Assembly (NCBI GenBank): GCA_030654695.1
Contig: JAURWY010000034.1
Location: 248,001 to 312,000 of the forward strand
Direction of reading: 5' to 3'
DNA: 64,000 nucleotides
Source of the DNA: Polaromonas sp.
GTDB lineage: Bacteria; Pseudomonadota; Gammaproteobacteria; Burkholderiales; Burkholderiaceae_C
The notes beneath the pieces were generated by a model. It made no database searches. It was not told the origin of the DNA and was given only the letters and a program-made list of their open reading frames with translations. The translations under genes and the position numbers were made by a program. Of this stretch, positions 1 to 11,126 are shown piece after piece. Each line of letters starts with the position of its first letter. Position 1 is the first letter of the stretch.

Positions 1-312
1 CGTGAGTTTGCGAATCTCAGCCAGCAGCTGCTCAGCCAAAGCCGGTGAACCCAGCGCATCCATGACGACCACGCCAGCGGGTGTGATGACGAAGCCAGCG
101 TTGGAGATGAAGTTTTGATTGGCGCTGGAACCCATGGCCGACAGGCCTTCGACATACCAAGCGAGCTTCGAGACGCGCTGCGCGCTCATGTTGACATGGG
201 TACTGGCGGCGTCGGCTTGGGGAGCAGACACCGACTGCGCCTGCACGTGTGCCGCAGGCCAAAGCGCCAGCGCCAACATCAGCGGCAGCGCCCGATGTGT
301 GAAAAACTGCAT
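1..312 (-). CDS. MBL-fold metallo-hydrolase, N-terminal part (runs off the window edge)
   Basis: Minus-strand translation from 312: MQFFTHRALPLMLALALWPAAHVQAQSVSAPQADAASTHVNMSAQRVSKLAWYVEGLSAMGSSANQNFISNAGFVITPAGVVVMDALGSPALAEQLLAEIRKLT. Signal peptide followed by a typical beta-lactamase-fold N-terminus. Confidence 0.7.
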   Translation of the reverse strand, partial: MQFFTHRALPLMLALALWPAAHVQAQSVSAPQADAASTHVNMSAQRVSKLAWYVEGLSAMGSSANQNFISNAGFVITPAGVVVMDALGSPALAEQLLAEIRKLT

Positions 313-404
313 GTCTCCCCTCCCCTGTAATCGTTTAAGACTTGTCATGGCCGAAGCCAAATATAAGCCAAAAGCGAATTAAGGAGTTGGGAGATTTCAG
401 TTGA

Positions 405-2333
405 TCAGCTCGCCATGCGATCCCTGATCTGCTGTAAAGCGGCCGGGTCGTCCATGCTCGTCACATCGCCCGCATCACGACCTTCGCAAATAGCCTGAAT
501 CACGCGGCGCAGCAGTTTGCCGCTGCGGGTCTTCGGCAAGGCCGTGACAAAGCGCACGCGCGCCGGCCGGGCGACAGCACCCAAATCGCCATCGACCCGT
601 TTCATGATCTCGCGCTCAAGCTGTTGTGCAACAGCCGGATCATTCAAAGCACTGGCGTCTTTCAGCACGACAAATGCCATGGCGACTTGCCCCTTCAGGC
701 TGTCAGCCACACCGACCACCGCAACTTCAGCCACAGAGGCATGACCTGAAATACTTTCTTCGATCTCGCGCGTGCCGAGGCGGTGGCCCGCCACGTTGAT
801 CACGTCGTCAGTCCGACCGAGGATGAAGTAATAACCGTCTTCGTCGCGAATGCCCCAGTCGAAGGTGTTGTAGACCAGCTTGCCCGGGATGCTCTTCCAA
901 TACGTGTTGACGAAGCGCGCGTCGTCTTTCCAGATCGTCTGCATGAAACCCGGCGGCGTTGGGCCGTCCAGCACCACCACACCTTTTTCATTCGGCTGGG
1001 TCAGTTCTTCGCCGGTGTTTTCATGCAACAGCTTGACGTTATAGCCGTACATGGGCACACCAGGACTGCCGAACTTACTGGTCATGGGCGTCACGCCATT
1101 GGCCACGGTGAGCAGCGGCCAGCCGGTTTCGGTTTGCCAGTAGTTGTCGATGATGGGCACATTCAGGCCTTCGCTGATCCAGCGTGCGGTAGGCTCGTCC
1201 AAAGGCTCTCCGGCCAGATACAAAGCACGCAGGCTCGACAGATCGTATTTTTTGAGGAGCGCTGGGTCTTGTTTTTTAAGCACACGCACGGCCGTCGGCG
1301 CGCTGAACATGCCCGTCACCTTGTACTTTTCGACCAAGCTCCACCAGATCCCGCCGTTGGGCTGACCGTCCATGCCTTGCGTTGGCAGGCCCTCGTACAT
1401 GATGGTCGCCATGCCAGCAATCAACGGGCCGTAAACGATGTAGCTGTGACCCACGACCCAGCCAATGTCGCTGGTGGCGAAGAATGTTTCGCCGGCACGG
1501 CCGCCAAAAATATACTTCATGCTGGCCGCTAAAGCGACGGTGTAGCCTGCGGTGTCGCGCTGCACGCCTTTGGGTTTGCCGGTGGTACCGCTGGTGTAAA
1601 TGGTGTAGCTGATGTCGGTCGAGTTCATCGGCTCGCAAGGCACTTGCGCGTCGATGTGTTGCTGCCGTAATGCAGACCACAGATGGTCGCGCCCAGCAAC
1701 CCAATCCATCGGTGCGAGTTGCCGGTCAGACAACAGCACAGCGTCTGGCTTGTGGGTGGCCAGACGAATCGCTTCGTCCAGCAAGTGCTTGTAGGGCGTC
1801 GGCTTGCCGCCGCGCGAACCGGCATCGGCGCTGACGATAACTTTCGGTGTGGCGTCATCAATCCGCGAGGCCAGTGAACCGCTGGCAAAACCGCCAAACA
1901 CCACGCAATGAATGGCGCCGATGCGCGCGCAGGCAAGCATCGCAAAAGCGGCGTCGGCCACCATCGGCATGTAGATCAACACGCGATCGCCTTTTTGCAC
2001 GCCCAGCGACTGCAGGCTGGCAGCCATGCGCTGAACTTCGCGGTGCAATTCTGTGAAGGTGTAGGTTTTTTCAGTGCCGGTTTCAGTCGAAATCGCAATC
2101 AGGGCCGCCTGATCTGCACGCTCTGTCAAATGTCGGTCGACCGCGTTGTGGCACAGATTGGTTTGGCCGCCTTCGAACCAGCGCGCAAACGGTGGGTTGT
2201 CGTAATTGCAGACCCGCTCAAAGGGCTTGAACCAGTCGATCAGCTTGGCCTGCTCAGCCCAAAATGCATCCGGCTGATCGATGGACTGGCGGTAAAAGTC
2301 GGCATAGGTGACGGGGGTCGGCGCTGGGCTCAT
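405..2333 (-). CDS. prpE: Propionate--CoA ligase (acyl-CoA synthetase)
   Basis: 642 aa; YTSGTTGKPKG AMP-binding motif, N-terminal ACAS domain, C-terminal K-loop (PKTRSGKLLRR); PrpE-like N-terminus YADFYRQSIDQPDAFWAEQAKLIDW. Confidence 0.88.
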   Translation of the reverse strand: MSPAPTPVTYADFYRQSIDQPDAFWAEQAKLIDWFKPFERVCNYDNPPFARWFEGGQTNLCHNAVDRHLTERADQAALIAISTETGTEKTYTFTELHREVQRMAASLQSLGVQKGDRVLIYMPMVADAAFAMLACARIGAIHCVVFGGFASGSLASRIDDATPKVIVSADAGSRGGKPTPYKHLLDEAIRLATHKPDAVLLSDRQLAPMDWVAGRDHLWSALRQQHIDAQVPCEPMNSTDISYTIYTSGTTGKPKGVQRDTAGYTVALAASMKYIFGGRAGETFFATSDIGWVVGHSYIVYGPLIAGMATIMYEGLPTQGMDGQPNGGIWWSLVEKYKVTGMFSAPTAVRVLKKQDPALLKKYDLSSLRALYLAGEPLDEPTARWISEGLNVPIIDNYWQTETGWPLLTVANGVTPMTSKFGSPGVPMYGYNVKLLHENTGEELTQPNEKGVVVLDGPTPPGFMQTIWKDDARFVNTYWKSIPGKLVYNTFDWGIRDEDGYYFILGRTDDVINVAGHRLGTREIEESISGHASVAEVAVVGVADSLKGQVAMAFVVLKDASALNDPAVAQQLEREIMKRVDGDLGAVARPARVRFVTALPKTRSGKLLRRVIQAICEGRDAGDVTSMDDPAALQQIRDRMAS

Positions 2334-2424
2334 TTTGGGTCTCCGTTTAAACTGAATTCATAATTATTGATAACAGGCTTGCATCAGCCTGACTTCAACC
2401 CTTCAATTCAGAGCGACCCCGCGC

Positions 2425-3063
2425 TCACTTGATCAGCGACTGCACCCGCTTGAACATCTCGTGGTCGGCTGTGCGCAGCCATTCAAAAGCCACCATCTCG
2501 GTGGTGACCAATTCGGCCCCATTGCCAGCCAGTCGGTCAAAAGCGGCGTCCCGATTGCGTTCGCTGCGGGAACTGCAGGCGTCGGTGACGACCCAGACGT
2601 CAAACTCTTCTTCGAGCAAATCAAGCGCGGTTTGCAGCAAGCAGACATGCGCTTCGCAACCGGCCATCACGATGATGCCGCGACCTTCTTCTTCGGCCGG
2701 TGCCGCAGGCTTTTGCAAATGCTTGGGCAGGCTGCGGGCATTACCGCCCTGCGTTGCTTTTCGGGCTGGCGGGCGCAGCCAATCCGACAGACCGTCAGCC
2801 ACCGCGCTGAAAGACTGCTTGTTCATCACCCTGCCGCCGGCTTGCTCAATGGCGGCCTGCAATTCCGGGACGTTCGGGCCCAGATCGTCAGGACTTTGGG
2901 CTGTGCCCCAAACAGGCACTTGCAACGCTTCAGCGAGGCGCGCCAGGCGCAAGGCATTGGCCAACACCCGATCGTTCTCAAAAATGGAAGGCATCAGGCG
3001 GACTTGGTAGTCCACCAGCAACAATTGGGATTCTTCAACGTCAAGCAGCATAGAGATGTCCAA
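2425..3063 (-). CDS. Isochorismatase-family cysteine hydrolase
   Basis: LLLVDYQVRLMPSI and GCEAHVCLLQTALDLLEEEFDVWVVTDACSSRS motifs. Confidence 0.8.
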   Translation of the reverse strand: MDISMLLDVEESQLLLVDYQVRLMPSIFENDRVLANALRLARLAEALQVPVWGTAQSPDDLGPNVPELQAAIEQAGGRVMNKQSFSAVADGLSDWLRPPARKATQGGNARSLPKHLQKPAAPAEEEGRGIIVMAGCEAHVCLLQTALDLLEEEFDVWVVTDACSSRSERNRDAAFDRLAGNGAELVTTEMVAFEWLRTADHEMFKRVQSLIK

Positions 3064-3203
3064 TAAAAAAGGATGTTCGGATGGCGGGGATGCAGGTCAC
3101 CCGCGATGCGGCATCTTGCCAGAAGTTGGCAATGGACATTCACAAGTTCATGCACCCAGAATCGGCTAGCGACCCAGTGGGCATCATTCCCAGCGTCAAA
3201 AGA

Positions 3204-3857
3204 TCACATGCCGCCGAGGTCCTGAATGGCATCGACCACCAAACCGGTGCCAATCGCAATCAGCAAGATGTCGGAAGCAACGCGCACATAGCGGTGGCCT
3301 GAAGGCGGAACGCCAAGCGTGACCACTATGGCGGCGGGAACCGTGTGGTAAATCACGGCCGGAGCCAAGCGCTGGCCCACGCTGTAGTAACGAACTTGGC
3401 CCGGAGGCATGCAGCCATTGTGTTTTCTCGACAAGCCGGGTGGGCAACGTCCAGTCCGGTACTCATTGCCGTAATAGTCGTGCACAGCAGAACGCTGACG
3501 CTCTTGAAAATAAGAGCCTGCCCGACTGCCAGCGTGGGCCTGCCCTTGTCGATCAGGGCCAGAGCGGTCGCGGCTTTGTCGCGCTTCATCACGTCGATCT
3601 TGACCGCGTCGGTCAGCGTCTCGCAGATCCGTGCCGTGCACCTCCAAGCCCTGCCTGTCAGAACCCGGTGAATGCTTGCCGCCTTTGCCGCTGTCGTTGT
3701 CGTGCCGACCACCGCTGGGTCCGTCTGATCGCTCCGCCAGTGCTGCGCCACAAAGCAGCAAGGCGGACAACAACACCAGCAGTTGACGGCTCAGGAGCGG
3801 AATCAAAGGCTTGGCGTCACATGGGGGTTGGGACAACTGGTTTTCAATTGAAGGCAT
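3204..3857 (-). CDS. RcnB/CigR-like exported hypothetical protein
   Basis: Signal peptide, Gly/Arg/Asp-rich low-complexity middle, C-terminal CPPGLSRKHNGCMPPGQVRYYSVGQRLAPAV motif followed by a hydrophobic tail. Confidence 0.55.
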   Translation of the reverse strand: MPSIENQLSQPPCDAKPLIPLLSRQLLVLLSALLLCGAALAERSDGPSGGRHDNDSGKGGKHSPGSDRQGLEVHGTDLRDADRRGQDRRDEARQSRDRSGPDRQGQAHAGSRAGSYFQERQRSAVHDYYGNEYRTGRCPPGLSRKHNGCMPPGQVRYYSVGQRLAPAVIYHTVPAAIVVTLGVPPSGHRYVRVASDILLIAIGTGLVVDAIQDLGGM

Positions 3858-4065
3858 AATTTTTCTTTGTCAGGACAAACGTCAAAGTGAATTGTTGTTT
3901 TGACCGATGGCGTACGACAAATTAGTCGCGTGCTGGTACACGCCAAAGTTAATTACTCGGTATTCATTTTTATTCCAGCGTTGCCATGCCATCTGATTTT
4001 TAAGTACTGCGTAAAGAATTGTCTCGCGACCATCGCCACTGTTACAAGTCTGTTAAAACAGCATC

Positions 4066-4818
4066 ATGAAACGATCAGCGATACCCGTTCCGTGGCTGAT
4101 CGTCGGCGAAGAGTTTCCCGACGTAAGCAGCGCTTGGGGAGCCAACGACCCTGCGCCAGGGTTGCTTGCCGCAGGCGGCGCGCTGAACGCGCCAAGCTTG
4201 GTACGAGCCTACAGCGCGGGTATCTTTCCGTGGTTCAGTCTTGGCCAACCGATTTTGTGGTGGAGCCCGAACCCTCGCATGGTGCTCAAGACCGGCCAAT
4301 TCAAATTGCACAGATCCCTCCAAAAAACGCTCAAGAAATTCACCGGATCCACCAACTGCGCTGTCAAAATGGACAGCGCATTCGATCAAGTCATCGGCGC
4401 TTGTGCCATCTCCCCGCGCGACGGTCAAACGGGCACCTGGATCGTGCCAGACATGATCACTGCCTACACCGCTCTGCACCGAGCTGGACATGCCCACAGT
4501 GTTGAGACTTGGGTCAACGGGGAACTGGTCGGTGGGCTCTACTGTGTCAATCTGGGCGGCATGGTCTTTGGTGAGTCCATGTTTGCGCGACAGACAGATG
4601 CCTCCAAAATTGCATTGGCTGCGTTGGTCGCTTTTTGCAGAGCCAAGGGCATCAGCATGATAGATTGTCAACAAAATACGCAGCACTTGTCATCGTTTGG
4701 GGCTAGCGAAATGAACCGAAAAGAATTTGTCGCCCACGTCAGCCAACAGACTGAAAAACCAGCGCCCGAGTGGAGATTCGAGCCCCCTTTTTGGGCTGAG
4801 ATTGGCATGAAATTTTGA
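4066..4818 (+). CDS. aat: Leucyl/phenylalanyl-tRNA--protein transferase
   Basis: GLLAAGG.L....L..AY..GIFPWF....PILWWSPNPR and GGLYGV-like (GGLYCVNLGGMVFGESMF) motifs. Confidence 0.93.
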   Translation: MKRSAIPVPWLIVGEEFPDVSSAWGANDPAPGLLAAGGALNAPSLVRAYSAGIFPWFSLGQPILWWSPNPRMVLKTGQFKLHRSLQKTLKKFTGSTNCAVKMDSAFDQVIGACAISPRDGQTGTWIVPDMITAYTALHRAGHAHSVETWVNGELVGGLYCVNLGGMVFGESMFARQTDASKIALAALVAFCRAKGISMIDCQQNTQHLSSFGASEMNRKEFVAHVSQQTEKPAPEWRFEPPFWAEIGMKF

Positions 4819-4853
4819 TGCATCACGCTTAACATCACGACGCACTGACAACC

Positions 4854-5597
4854 GTGACCCATCTCAACGACTTGCCGCTGCAGACTCTGCAGTTTTATGC
4901 CACGGCGCCCTACCCGTGCAGCTATTTGCCAGACAAACAGGCACGCTCCCAAGTGGCAACGCCTAGCCATCTGATTCAGAACGAGGCTTATTCACAACTG
5001 GTGGCCAACGGATTTCGACGCAGCGGCATGTTCACGTATCGGCCCTACTGCGATGGCTGCCAAGCCTGCGTCCCGTTGCGGGTGCTCGTCAATGACTTCA
5101 AACCTGACCGCAGCCTGCGCCGTGCGTCGATGCAGCACCAACACCTTGAAGCCCGGGTACTCAAGCTGGGGTTCTCCGCCGAGCACTACGACCTTTATCT
5201 GCGCTACCAAAAAAGTCGGCACGCGGGCGGCGGCATGGACCAAGACAGCGTGGATCAATACACCCAATTTTTGCTGCAGAGCCGAGTTAATTCACGCTTG
5301 GTGGAATTCAGGGACCCTGTGCCTGATGGTGAAGCGGGTCCCCTTCGAATGGTGTCGATTCTAGATCTGCTCGATGACGGTATTTCAGCGGTTTACACCT
5401 TCTACGAACCAGACGCTAAAGCGGCTTATGGCAACTACGGCGTGCTCTGGCAGATTCAACAGTCTCGACTTCTTGGCTTGCCTTTTTTGTATCTTGGCTA
5501 CTGGATCGCAGAAAGCCAAAAGATGAATTACAAGGCGCGCTTTAAGCCTCATGAAATCCGCGTCAAGGGTGAATGGATCAGGCCGACGGGTTGCTGA
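4854..5597 (+). CDS. bpt: Arginyltransferase / aspartate-glutamate leucyltransferase
   Basis: [39 protein letters not shown] and [17 protein letters not shown] motifs; GTG start. Confidence 0.92.
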   Translation: MTHLNDLPLQTLQFYATAPYPCSYLPDKQARSQVATPSHLIQNEAYSQLVANGFRRSGMFTYRPYCDGCQACVPLRVLVNDFKPDRSLRRASMQHQHLEARVLKLGFSAEHYDLYLRYQKSRHAGGGMDQDSVDQYTQFLLQSRVNSRLVEFRDPVPDGEAGPLRMVSILDLLDDGISAVYTFYEPDAKAAYGNYGVLWQIQQSRLLGLPFLYLGYWIAESQKMNYKARFKPHEIRVKGEWIRPTGC

Positions 5598-5645
5598 GCG
5601 TGACATGAGATTTCACAAAGTAAAATGCAGAAAAAAGGCTGCACC

Positions 5646-6437
5646 ATGAAAAACCCAGACACCAGCGCACAAACCACCCCGACGGTTCAGGTGATTGGGC
5701 GCATGTTCACCTTGCTAGAGATTCTCGCGGGTCGCGAAGAAGCCGTTTCACTCAAAGAGATCAGCGAAAAGTCTGGCCTTCATCCCTCCACGGCGCACCG
5801 AATCTTGAACGATCTGGCAACCGGTCGCTTTGTAGAACGGCCTGCAGCAGGAAGCTACCGGCTTGGCATGCGCTTGCTGGAGCTAGGCAACTTGGTCAAA
5901 GCTCGGCTCAGCGTGCGTGATGCAGCGCTCATACCCATGCGCGAACTGCACAAGCTGACGCAACAACCAGTCAATCTGAGCATGCGTCAAGGCGATGAAA
6001 TTGTGTATGTTGAGCGAGCCTACAGCGAACGCTCTGGTATGCAGGTGGTTCGCGCCATCGGTGGCCACGCCCCTTTGCATCTGACATCGGTTGGCAAGTT
6101 GTTTCTGGCCTTTGATGACCCTCAACGTTTGCGCAGCTATGCCACCCGAACCGGGCTGCCGGGCCACACCCGCAACAGCATCACACAACTGCCAATCCTT
6201 GAACGCGAGTTATCCAAAGCCCGCCAATATGGCATCGCCAGGGACAATGAAGAATTGGAACTGGGTGTCCGCTGTATGGCAGCAGGCATCTACGACGATC
6301 AGAACAAGTTGATTGCTGGACTGTCAATTTCAGCACCCGCCGATCGACTGGATGAAAGCTGGCTGCCCAAACTCCAAGCGACCGCCCATGAAATTTCAGT
6401 GGCCTTGGGCTGCAGCCAAGACCCCAAAGACTTTTAA
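5646..6437 (+). CDS. IclR-family transcriptional regulator
   Basis: N-terminal wHTH (SLKEISEKSGLHPSTAHRILNDLATGRFV) plus IclR effector domain. ORF opens at 5625; likely ATG at 5646. Confidence 0.88.
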   Translation: MKNPDTSAQTTPTVQVIGRMFTLLEILAGREEAVSLKEISEKSGLHPSTAHRILNDLATGRFVERPAAGSYRLGMRLLELGNLVKARLSVRDAALIPMRELHKLTQQPVNLSMRQGDEIVYVERAYSERSGMQVVRAIGGHAPLHLTSVGKLFLAFDDPQRLRSYATRTGLPGHTRNSITQLPILERELSKARQYGIARDNEELELGVRCMAAGIYDDQNKLIAGLSISAPADRLDESWLPKLQATAHEISVALGCSQDPKDF

Positions 6438-6461
6438 GTGCGGCTCTGAATTGGCTGGCGC

Positions 6462-7511
6462 TCAGCCGTCAGTCAGGCTGATCGCCTCTGCGATTTTTAA
6501 TTTTTGAATGACAATCGGGCCAGACTCAACCCAGCGACGAACGCGTTCTGCATCCGCAATACGGCTGAACTTGCCGGCCGAATCAAGAAATACCATGATC
6601 AGCTTGCGGCCAGCAATTTTGGTCTGCATGACAAGGCACTGCCCGGCTTCTGAGATGTAGCCAGTCTTTTGCAGACCGATGTCCCAGTTGGGACTTTTCA
6701 CCAAGCGATTGGTGTTGTTGTATTGCAATGTTTGGCGACCCACAGCGACTTGGTAGCCTGATGAAGTCGAGAGTTCACGTAACACTGGGTCGGCATGAGC
6801 CGCATTGACGAGGGTCGCCAGATCTTGGGCACTCGACTGATTCAGGCTGGACAAACCGGTTGGTTCAACATAACGGGTGTCCTTCATGCCGAGCATCTTC
6901 GCCTTCGAATTCATCAACCCCACAAAAGTCTGAAGTCCGCCAGGATAAGTCCGGCCAAGCGCATGCGCGGCACGATTTTCGCTGGACATCAAGGCCAGAT
7001 GAAGCAGCTCACCACGTGTCAGCGATGTACCAACCCGCAGGCGTGAACTGCTATTTTTTTCCGTATCGACATCGTCCTGGGTCACAGTCAGTACTTCATC
7101 CATGGGCAGGTTCGCGCCGCTGATGATGACGCCCGTCATGATCTTGGTCAGAGAAGCAATGGGCAACACTGCATGGTCGTTTTTGCTGAACAAAACTTCT
7201 TGGGTGTCTTGGTCGATGACCAGCGCCACGCTGGATTTGAGTGACAGCGGATCGGCTGCGCTGTGCAAACCAGCGATTTGTCCGAAAGATAATTTTGCAG
7301 GGGTGGCGGTACGCGCAACAACCGACTTTGAGCTTCGGACTTTGACTTGCTGACGCGTCGAGCTCGTTTTGGTAACCTTAGAGACACGCGTTTTCTTCGA
7401 CACTATTCGCTCACCATCCGTGGCTGCATGGGCCGCGGGAAAGCTGACAGACAGCCCTAAGACACAGAAACCAAACAATTGGGCAATGCGCTGAAGGGTT
7501 GTTTTGGGCAT
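6462..7511 (-). CDS. pbpG: D-alanyl-D-alanine endopeptidase (PBP7/8, S11 family)
   Basis: SLTKIMTG (SxxK), SSENRAAHALG (SxN) and KTGYISEAGQCL (KTG) motifs; signal peptide. Confidence 0.9.
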   Translation of the reverse strand: MPKTTLQRIAQLFGFCVLGLSVSFPAAHAATDGERIVSKKTRVSKVTKTSSTRQQVKVRSSKSVVARTATPAKLSFGQIAGLHSAADPLSLKSSVALVIDQDTQEVLFSKNDHAVLPIASLTKIMTGVIISGANLPMDEVLTVTQDDVDTEKNSSSRLRVGTSLTRGELLHLALMSSENRAAHALGRTYPGGLQTFVGLMNSKAKMLGMKDTRYVEPTGLSSLNQSSAQDLATLVNAAHADPVLRELSTSSGYQVAVGRQTLQYNNTNRLVKSPNWDIGLQKTGYISEAGQCLVMQTKIAGRKLIMVFLDSAGKFSRIADAERVRRWVESGPIVIQKLKIAEAISLTDG

Positions 7512-7741
7512 GGGCGGTTGGTCTTCTTTGGTAAAAAATGCAAAATTACGTACAACGTACTGTGCTTGAGTGTATCCAAATACAAAAAAGCACGCAATAT
7601 CAAAAACTTGCGTGACTTATTTCATGTGAAATTCCGGTTGACACGGCCCTTCCCGAGGCAGAACGCATTGCAGCGCCAAAGTTCAGGCAAGGCAAGCTAT
7701 TTTTTCAATTTTTACAAAAATTGTCGCCATCAGCCAGTATT

Positions 7742-9280
7742 TCAGCCTTGCGCTGGTACCCGATCGGCTTTGCTGTGCAGCTTGCTCAAGGCGCTCAAAT
7801 AAGCTTTGGCAGACGCCACGACGATGTCCGGATCAGAACCGACGCCATTGACGATGCGTCCACTGCTTTGCAATCGGACGGTGACTTCACCCTGGCTTTC
7901 AGTCGATCCACTGATCGCATTGACCGAGTACAAGACCATCTCGGCACCGCTCTTGACATGGGTTTCGATGGCTTTGAGTGAGGCATCGACCGGGCCATTG
8001 CCGTCTGAGCTGCCTTTGACTTCCTTGCCATCGACCGTGAAAGTGACGCTGGCTTGCGGGCGCTCTCCGGTTTCGCTGTGCTGGGACAAAGCCACAAAGC
8101 CGTATTGCTCTCGATCTTGCAAGACACTCGCGTCGCTGACCAGCGCCAAGATGTCTTCGTCAAAAATCTCGCTTTTCCGGTCCGCCAGTTCCTTGAATTT
8201 TGCAAAGGCGTTGTTGATGTCGGTCTCGCTTTCCATCTGCACGCCGAGGTCCAGCAAGCGCTGCTTGAAGGCGTTACGACCACTCAGCTTGCCCAACACC
8301 ATCTTGCTGGCGGTCCAGCCGACATCTTCGGCGCGCATGATCTCGTAGGTTTCACGCGCCTTGAGCATGCCGTCTTGATGGATGCCTGAGGCATGTGCGA
8401 AGGCGTTGGCGCCGACCACGGCTTTGTTAGGCTGCACCACAAAACCGGTTGTCTGACTGACCATCCGGCTGGCCGCCAAGATTTGCAAGGCATCGACGTT
8501 CATGTCGAGGTTGAAGTAATCACGGCGCGTTTTCACGGCCATGACGATTTCTTCAAGTGCGCAATTGCCTGCGCGTTCGCCCAAGCCATTGATGGTGCAC
8601 TCAACCTGCCTTGCGCCGCCGATCTTCACGCCGGCCAAGGAGTTGGCCACCGCCATGCCGAGGTCGTTGTGGCAGTGCACGGACCAGATCGCCTTGTCGC
8701 TGTTGGGCACGCGCTCGCGCAGCGTCTTGATGAAGTTTCCATAAAGGTCCGGCACCGCATAACCCACGGTGTCGGGCACGTTAATGGTCGTCGCACCCTC
8801 GTGGATGACGGCTTCGAGCACGCGGCACAAGTAGTCGATGTCGCTGCGGTAGCCGTCTTCAGGGCTGAACTCGACATCCGCCACCAAATTGCGGGCGAAC
8901 CGAACTGACAGTTTGGCCTGCTCCAACACCTGCTCTGGCGTCATGCGGAGTTTCTTCTCCATGTGCAAGGCGCTGGTGGCGATGAAGGTGTGGATGCGCG
9001 CTGAACGTGCACCCTTCAGGGCTTCAGCAGCACGTGAAATATCGCGGTCATTGGCGCGTGCCAGCGAGCAAATCGTCGAGTCCTTGATCGCATTGGCGAT
9101 CGCCTGCACGGCATCGAAGTCACCGTTTGAACTGGCGGCAAAACCGGCTTCGATCACATCGACTTTGAGCCGCTCAAGCTGGCGTGCAATGCGCAGCTTT
9201 TCATCGCGGGTCATGGATGCGCCCGGGGACTGTTCGCCATCGCGCAAGGTGGTGTCAAAAATAATCAATTTATCAGTCAT
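7742..9280 (-). CDS. leuA: 2-isopropylmalate synthase (short form)
   Basis: [32 protein letters not shown] and LeuA dimer domain; 512 aa. Confidence 0.92.
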   Translation of the reverse strand: MTDKLIIFDTTLRDGEQSPGASMTRDEKLRIARQLERLKVDVIEAGFAASSNGDFDAVQAIANAIKDSTICSLARANDRDISRAAEALKGARSARIHTFIATSALHMEKKLRMTPEQVLEQAKLSVRFARNLVADVEFSPEDGYRSDIDYLCRVLEAVIHEGATTINVPDTVGYAVPDLYGNFIKTLRERVPNSDKAIWSVHCHNDLGMAVANSLAGVKIGGARQVECTINGLGERAGNCALEEIVMAVKTRRDYFNLDMNVDALQILAASRMVSQTTGFVVQPNKAVVGANAFAHASGIHQDGMLKARETYEIMRAEDVGWTASKMVLGKLSGRNAFKQRLLDLGVQMESETDINNAFAKFKELADRKSEIFDEDILALVSDASVLQDREQYGFVALSQHSETGERPQASVTFTVDGKEVKGSSDGNGPVDASLKAIETHVKSGAEMVLYSVNAISGSTESQGEVTVRLQSSGRIVNGVGSDPDIVVASAKAYLSALSKLHSKADRVPAQG

Positions 9281-9318
9281 CTCACGTCTCCTGAAATCTA
9301 GTTAGCTAATTCAGTTCG

Positions 9319-11022
9319 TCAGTCTGCAATGGTAGCGCTGACCGGGGCCAAATTACCGCGCCCTGCTTGGCTTCGTTGCAGTCCTGAGAGGATGGCCTTG
9401 AGTGAGGCCGAGACGATATTGCCGTCCATGCCGACGCCAAAAAGCGTTTCCTCATTGACGCGCAATTCAAGGTAAGCCACGGCCTGCGCGCTGGCGCCCG
9501 ATCCGATCGCGTGTTCGCGGTAATCCAGCACGCGGACCACCTGCCCGGTGGCCGCCATCAGCCCTGCCACAAAGGCGTCTATCGGACCCGTGCCGCTGCC
9601 GTGAATAGCGTGCACATGGTCACCCAAACGCACGTCCGCCTTGATGCTGAAAAGCTTGCCGTCTGCGTGTGTGCTTTCTTCGATCATCAGGCGCTCTGGA
9701 GCGACCACGGTTTGCACGCCATAAGTGGTCTGAAACAGCGCAAACAAGTCTTGCGCCGTGAGTTCTTTGCCGCTGGTGTCCATCACGCTCTGCACCACTT
9801 GGCTGAATTCGATCTGCAGACGCCGCGGCAACTCCAAGCCAAACTCATGCTCCAGCAGATACGCAATACCGCCCTTGCCCGATTGACTGTTAACGCGAAT
9901 GACCGCCTCGTAACTACGACCCAAGTCCATCGGGTCAATCGGCAAATAAGGCATGTCCCAGACTTCACCATCTTGGCGCGCGGTGAAGGCTTTTTTGATG
10001 GCATCTTGGTGCGAGCCGGAGAACGAGGTGTAAACCAAATCACCGGCATACGGATGACGCGGATGCACCGGCAACTGGTTACAATACTCGACGGTTCTAC
10101 GCACCTCATCGATGTCCGAGAAGTCGAGACCGGGCGAGACGCCCTGCGTATAAAGATTCAACGCGATGTTGACCAGATCGACATTGCCGGTGCGCTCGCC
10201 ATTGCCAAACAAGCAGCCTTCAATTCGGTCAGCACCAGCCATCAACGCCAGCTCGCCAGCGGCTGTGCCAGTGCCGCGGTCGTTGTGTGGATGCACGGAG
10301 ATGACGATGGCGTCACGCCGAGCCAAATGCCGGTGCATCCACTCCATCATGTCGGCAAAAATATTCGGCGTTGAATGCTCGACCGTCGACGGCAAGTTGA
10401 TGATGCACTTGTGCTCGGGCGTCGGTTGCCAGACGTCAGTGACAGCATCGACCACGCGTTTTGAAAATGCCAGCTCGGTGCCCGACCACATTTCGGGCGA
10501 GTATTGAAAAGTCCAACGCGTCGCAGGTTGCGCGGCCGCCAGTTGCTGAAACAAGCGGGCGTTGGCAGTGGCCAAGGCAACGATCTCGTCTTCGTTCATG
10601 CCGAGCACAACCCGGCGCATGACCGGTGCCGTTGCGTTGTAGAGATGGACGATGGCTTGCTTGGCCCCTTGGAGGGCTTCAAACGTGCGACGAATCAAAG
10701 GCTCGCGCGCCTGCGTCAACACCTGAATCGTGACGTCGTCCGGGATCAGGTTCTCGTCAATCAAGCGGCGCAAAAAGTCAAATTCGGTTTGCGAGGCGGA
10801 TGGGAAACCGACTTCAATTTCTTTGAAACCAATCTTCACCAGCATCTCGAACATCTTGAGCTTGCGGGGAATGTCCATCGGTTCTATCAAGGCTTGGTTG
10901 CCGTCCCGCAAGTCGACACTGCACCAGATCGGCGCTTGCGTCAGCACGGCATCTGGCCAAGTGCGGTCAGTCAAATGAACCGGGGCGAAGGCTTTGTATT
11001 TGCTAGAAGGTGTGTTCAACAT
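9319..11022 (-). CDS. leuA: 2-isopropylmalate synthase (long form)
   Basis: [61 protein letters not shown] opens at 11070; [12 protein letters not shown] start at 11022 is likelier. Confidence 0.9.
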   Translation of the reverse strand: MLNTPSSKYKAFAPVHLTDRTWPDAVLTQAPIWCSVDLRDGNQALIEPMDIPRKLKMFEMLVKIGFKEIEVGFPSASQTEFDFLRRLIDENLIPDDVTIQVLTQAREPLIRRTFEALQGAKQAIVHLYNATAPVMRRVVLGMNEDEIVALATANARLFQQLAAAQPATRWTFQYSPEMWSGTELAFSKRVVDAVTDVWQPTPEHKCIINLPSTVEHSTPNIFADMMEWMHRHLARRDAIVISVHPHNDRGTGTAAGELALMAGADRIEGCLFGNGERTGNVDLVNIALNLYTQGVSPGLDFSDIDEVRRTVEYCNQLPVHPRHPYAGDLVYTSFSGSHQDAIKKAFTARQDGEVWDMPYLPIDPMDLGRSYEAVIRVNSQSGKGGIAYLLEHEFGLELPRRLQIEFSQVVQSVMDTSGKELTAQDLFALFQTTYGVQTVVAPERLMIEESTHADGKLFSIKADVRLGDHVHAIHGSGTGPIDAFVAGLMAATGQVVRVLDYREHAIGSGASAQAVAYLELRVNEETLFGVGMDGNIVSASLKAILSGLQRSQAGRGNLAPVSATIAD

Positions 11023-11072
11023 GTTGATCTCGACAGTGTGAAAGTAAAAAAACAAAAACCGACTTGCCAATG

Positions 11073-11106
11073 AAAAACGGCCCGTTGCTGTTGCAGACGG
11101 GCCGTT
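11073..11106 (-). terminator. Attenuator-type intrinsic terminator between leucine leader peptide and leuA
   Basis: Minus strand AACGGCCCGT-CTGCAACAGCA-ACGGGCCGTT followed by a T run: perfect 10-bp stem (11076-11085 with 11097-11106). Confidence 0.8.
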
Positions 11107-11126
11107 GATGGGATAACGCGTGCGCG

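Noticed and set aside
783-1532. Long plus-strand ORF opposite prpE (249 aa)
   Set aside because: Antisense shadow of a clear prpE gene; His/Arg-rich composition typical of reverse-strand ORFs in GC-rich DNA.
3336-3700. Gly/Arg/Asp-rich low-complexity region in the CigR/RcnB-like gene as a possible frameshift or repeat artefact
   Set aside because: Reading frame is continuous and ends in a conserved RcnB/CigR-like C-terminal motif.
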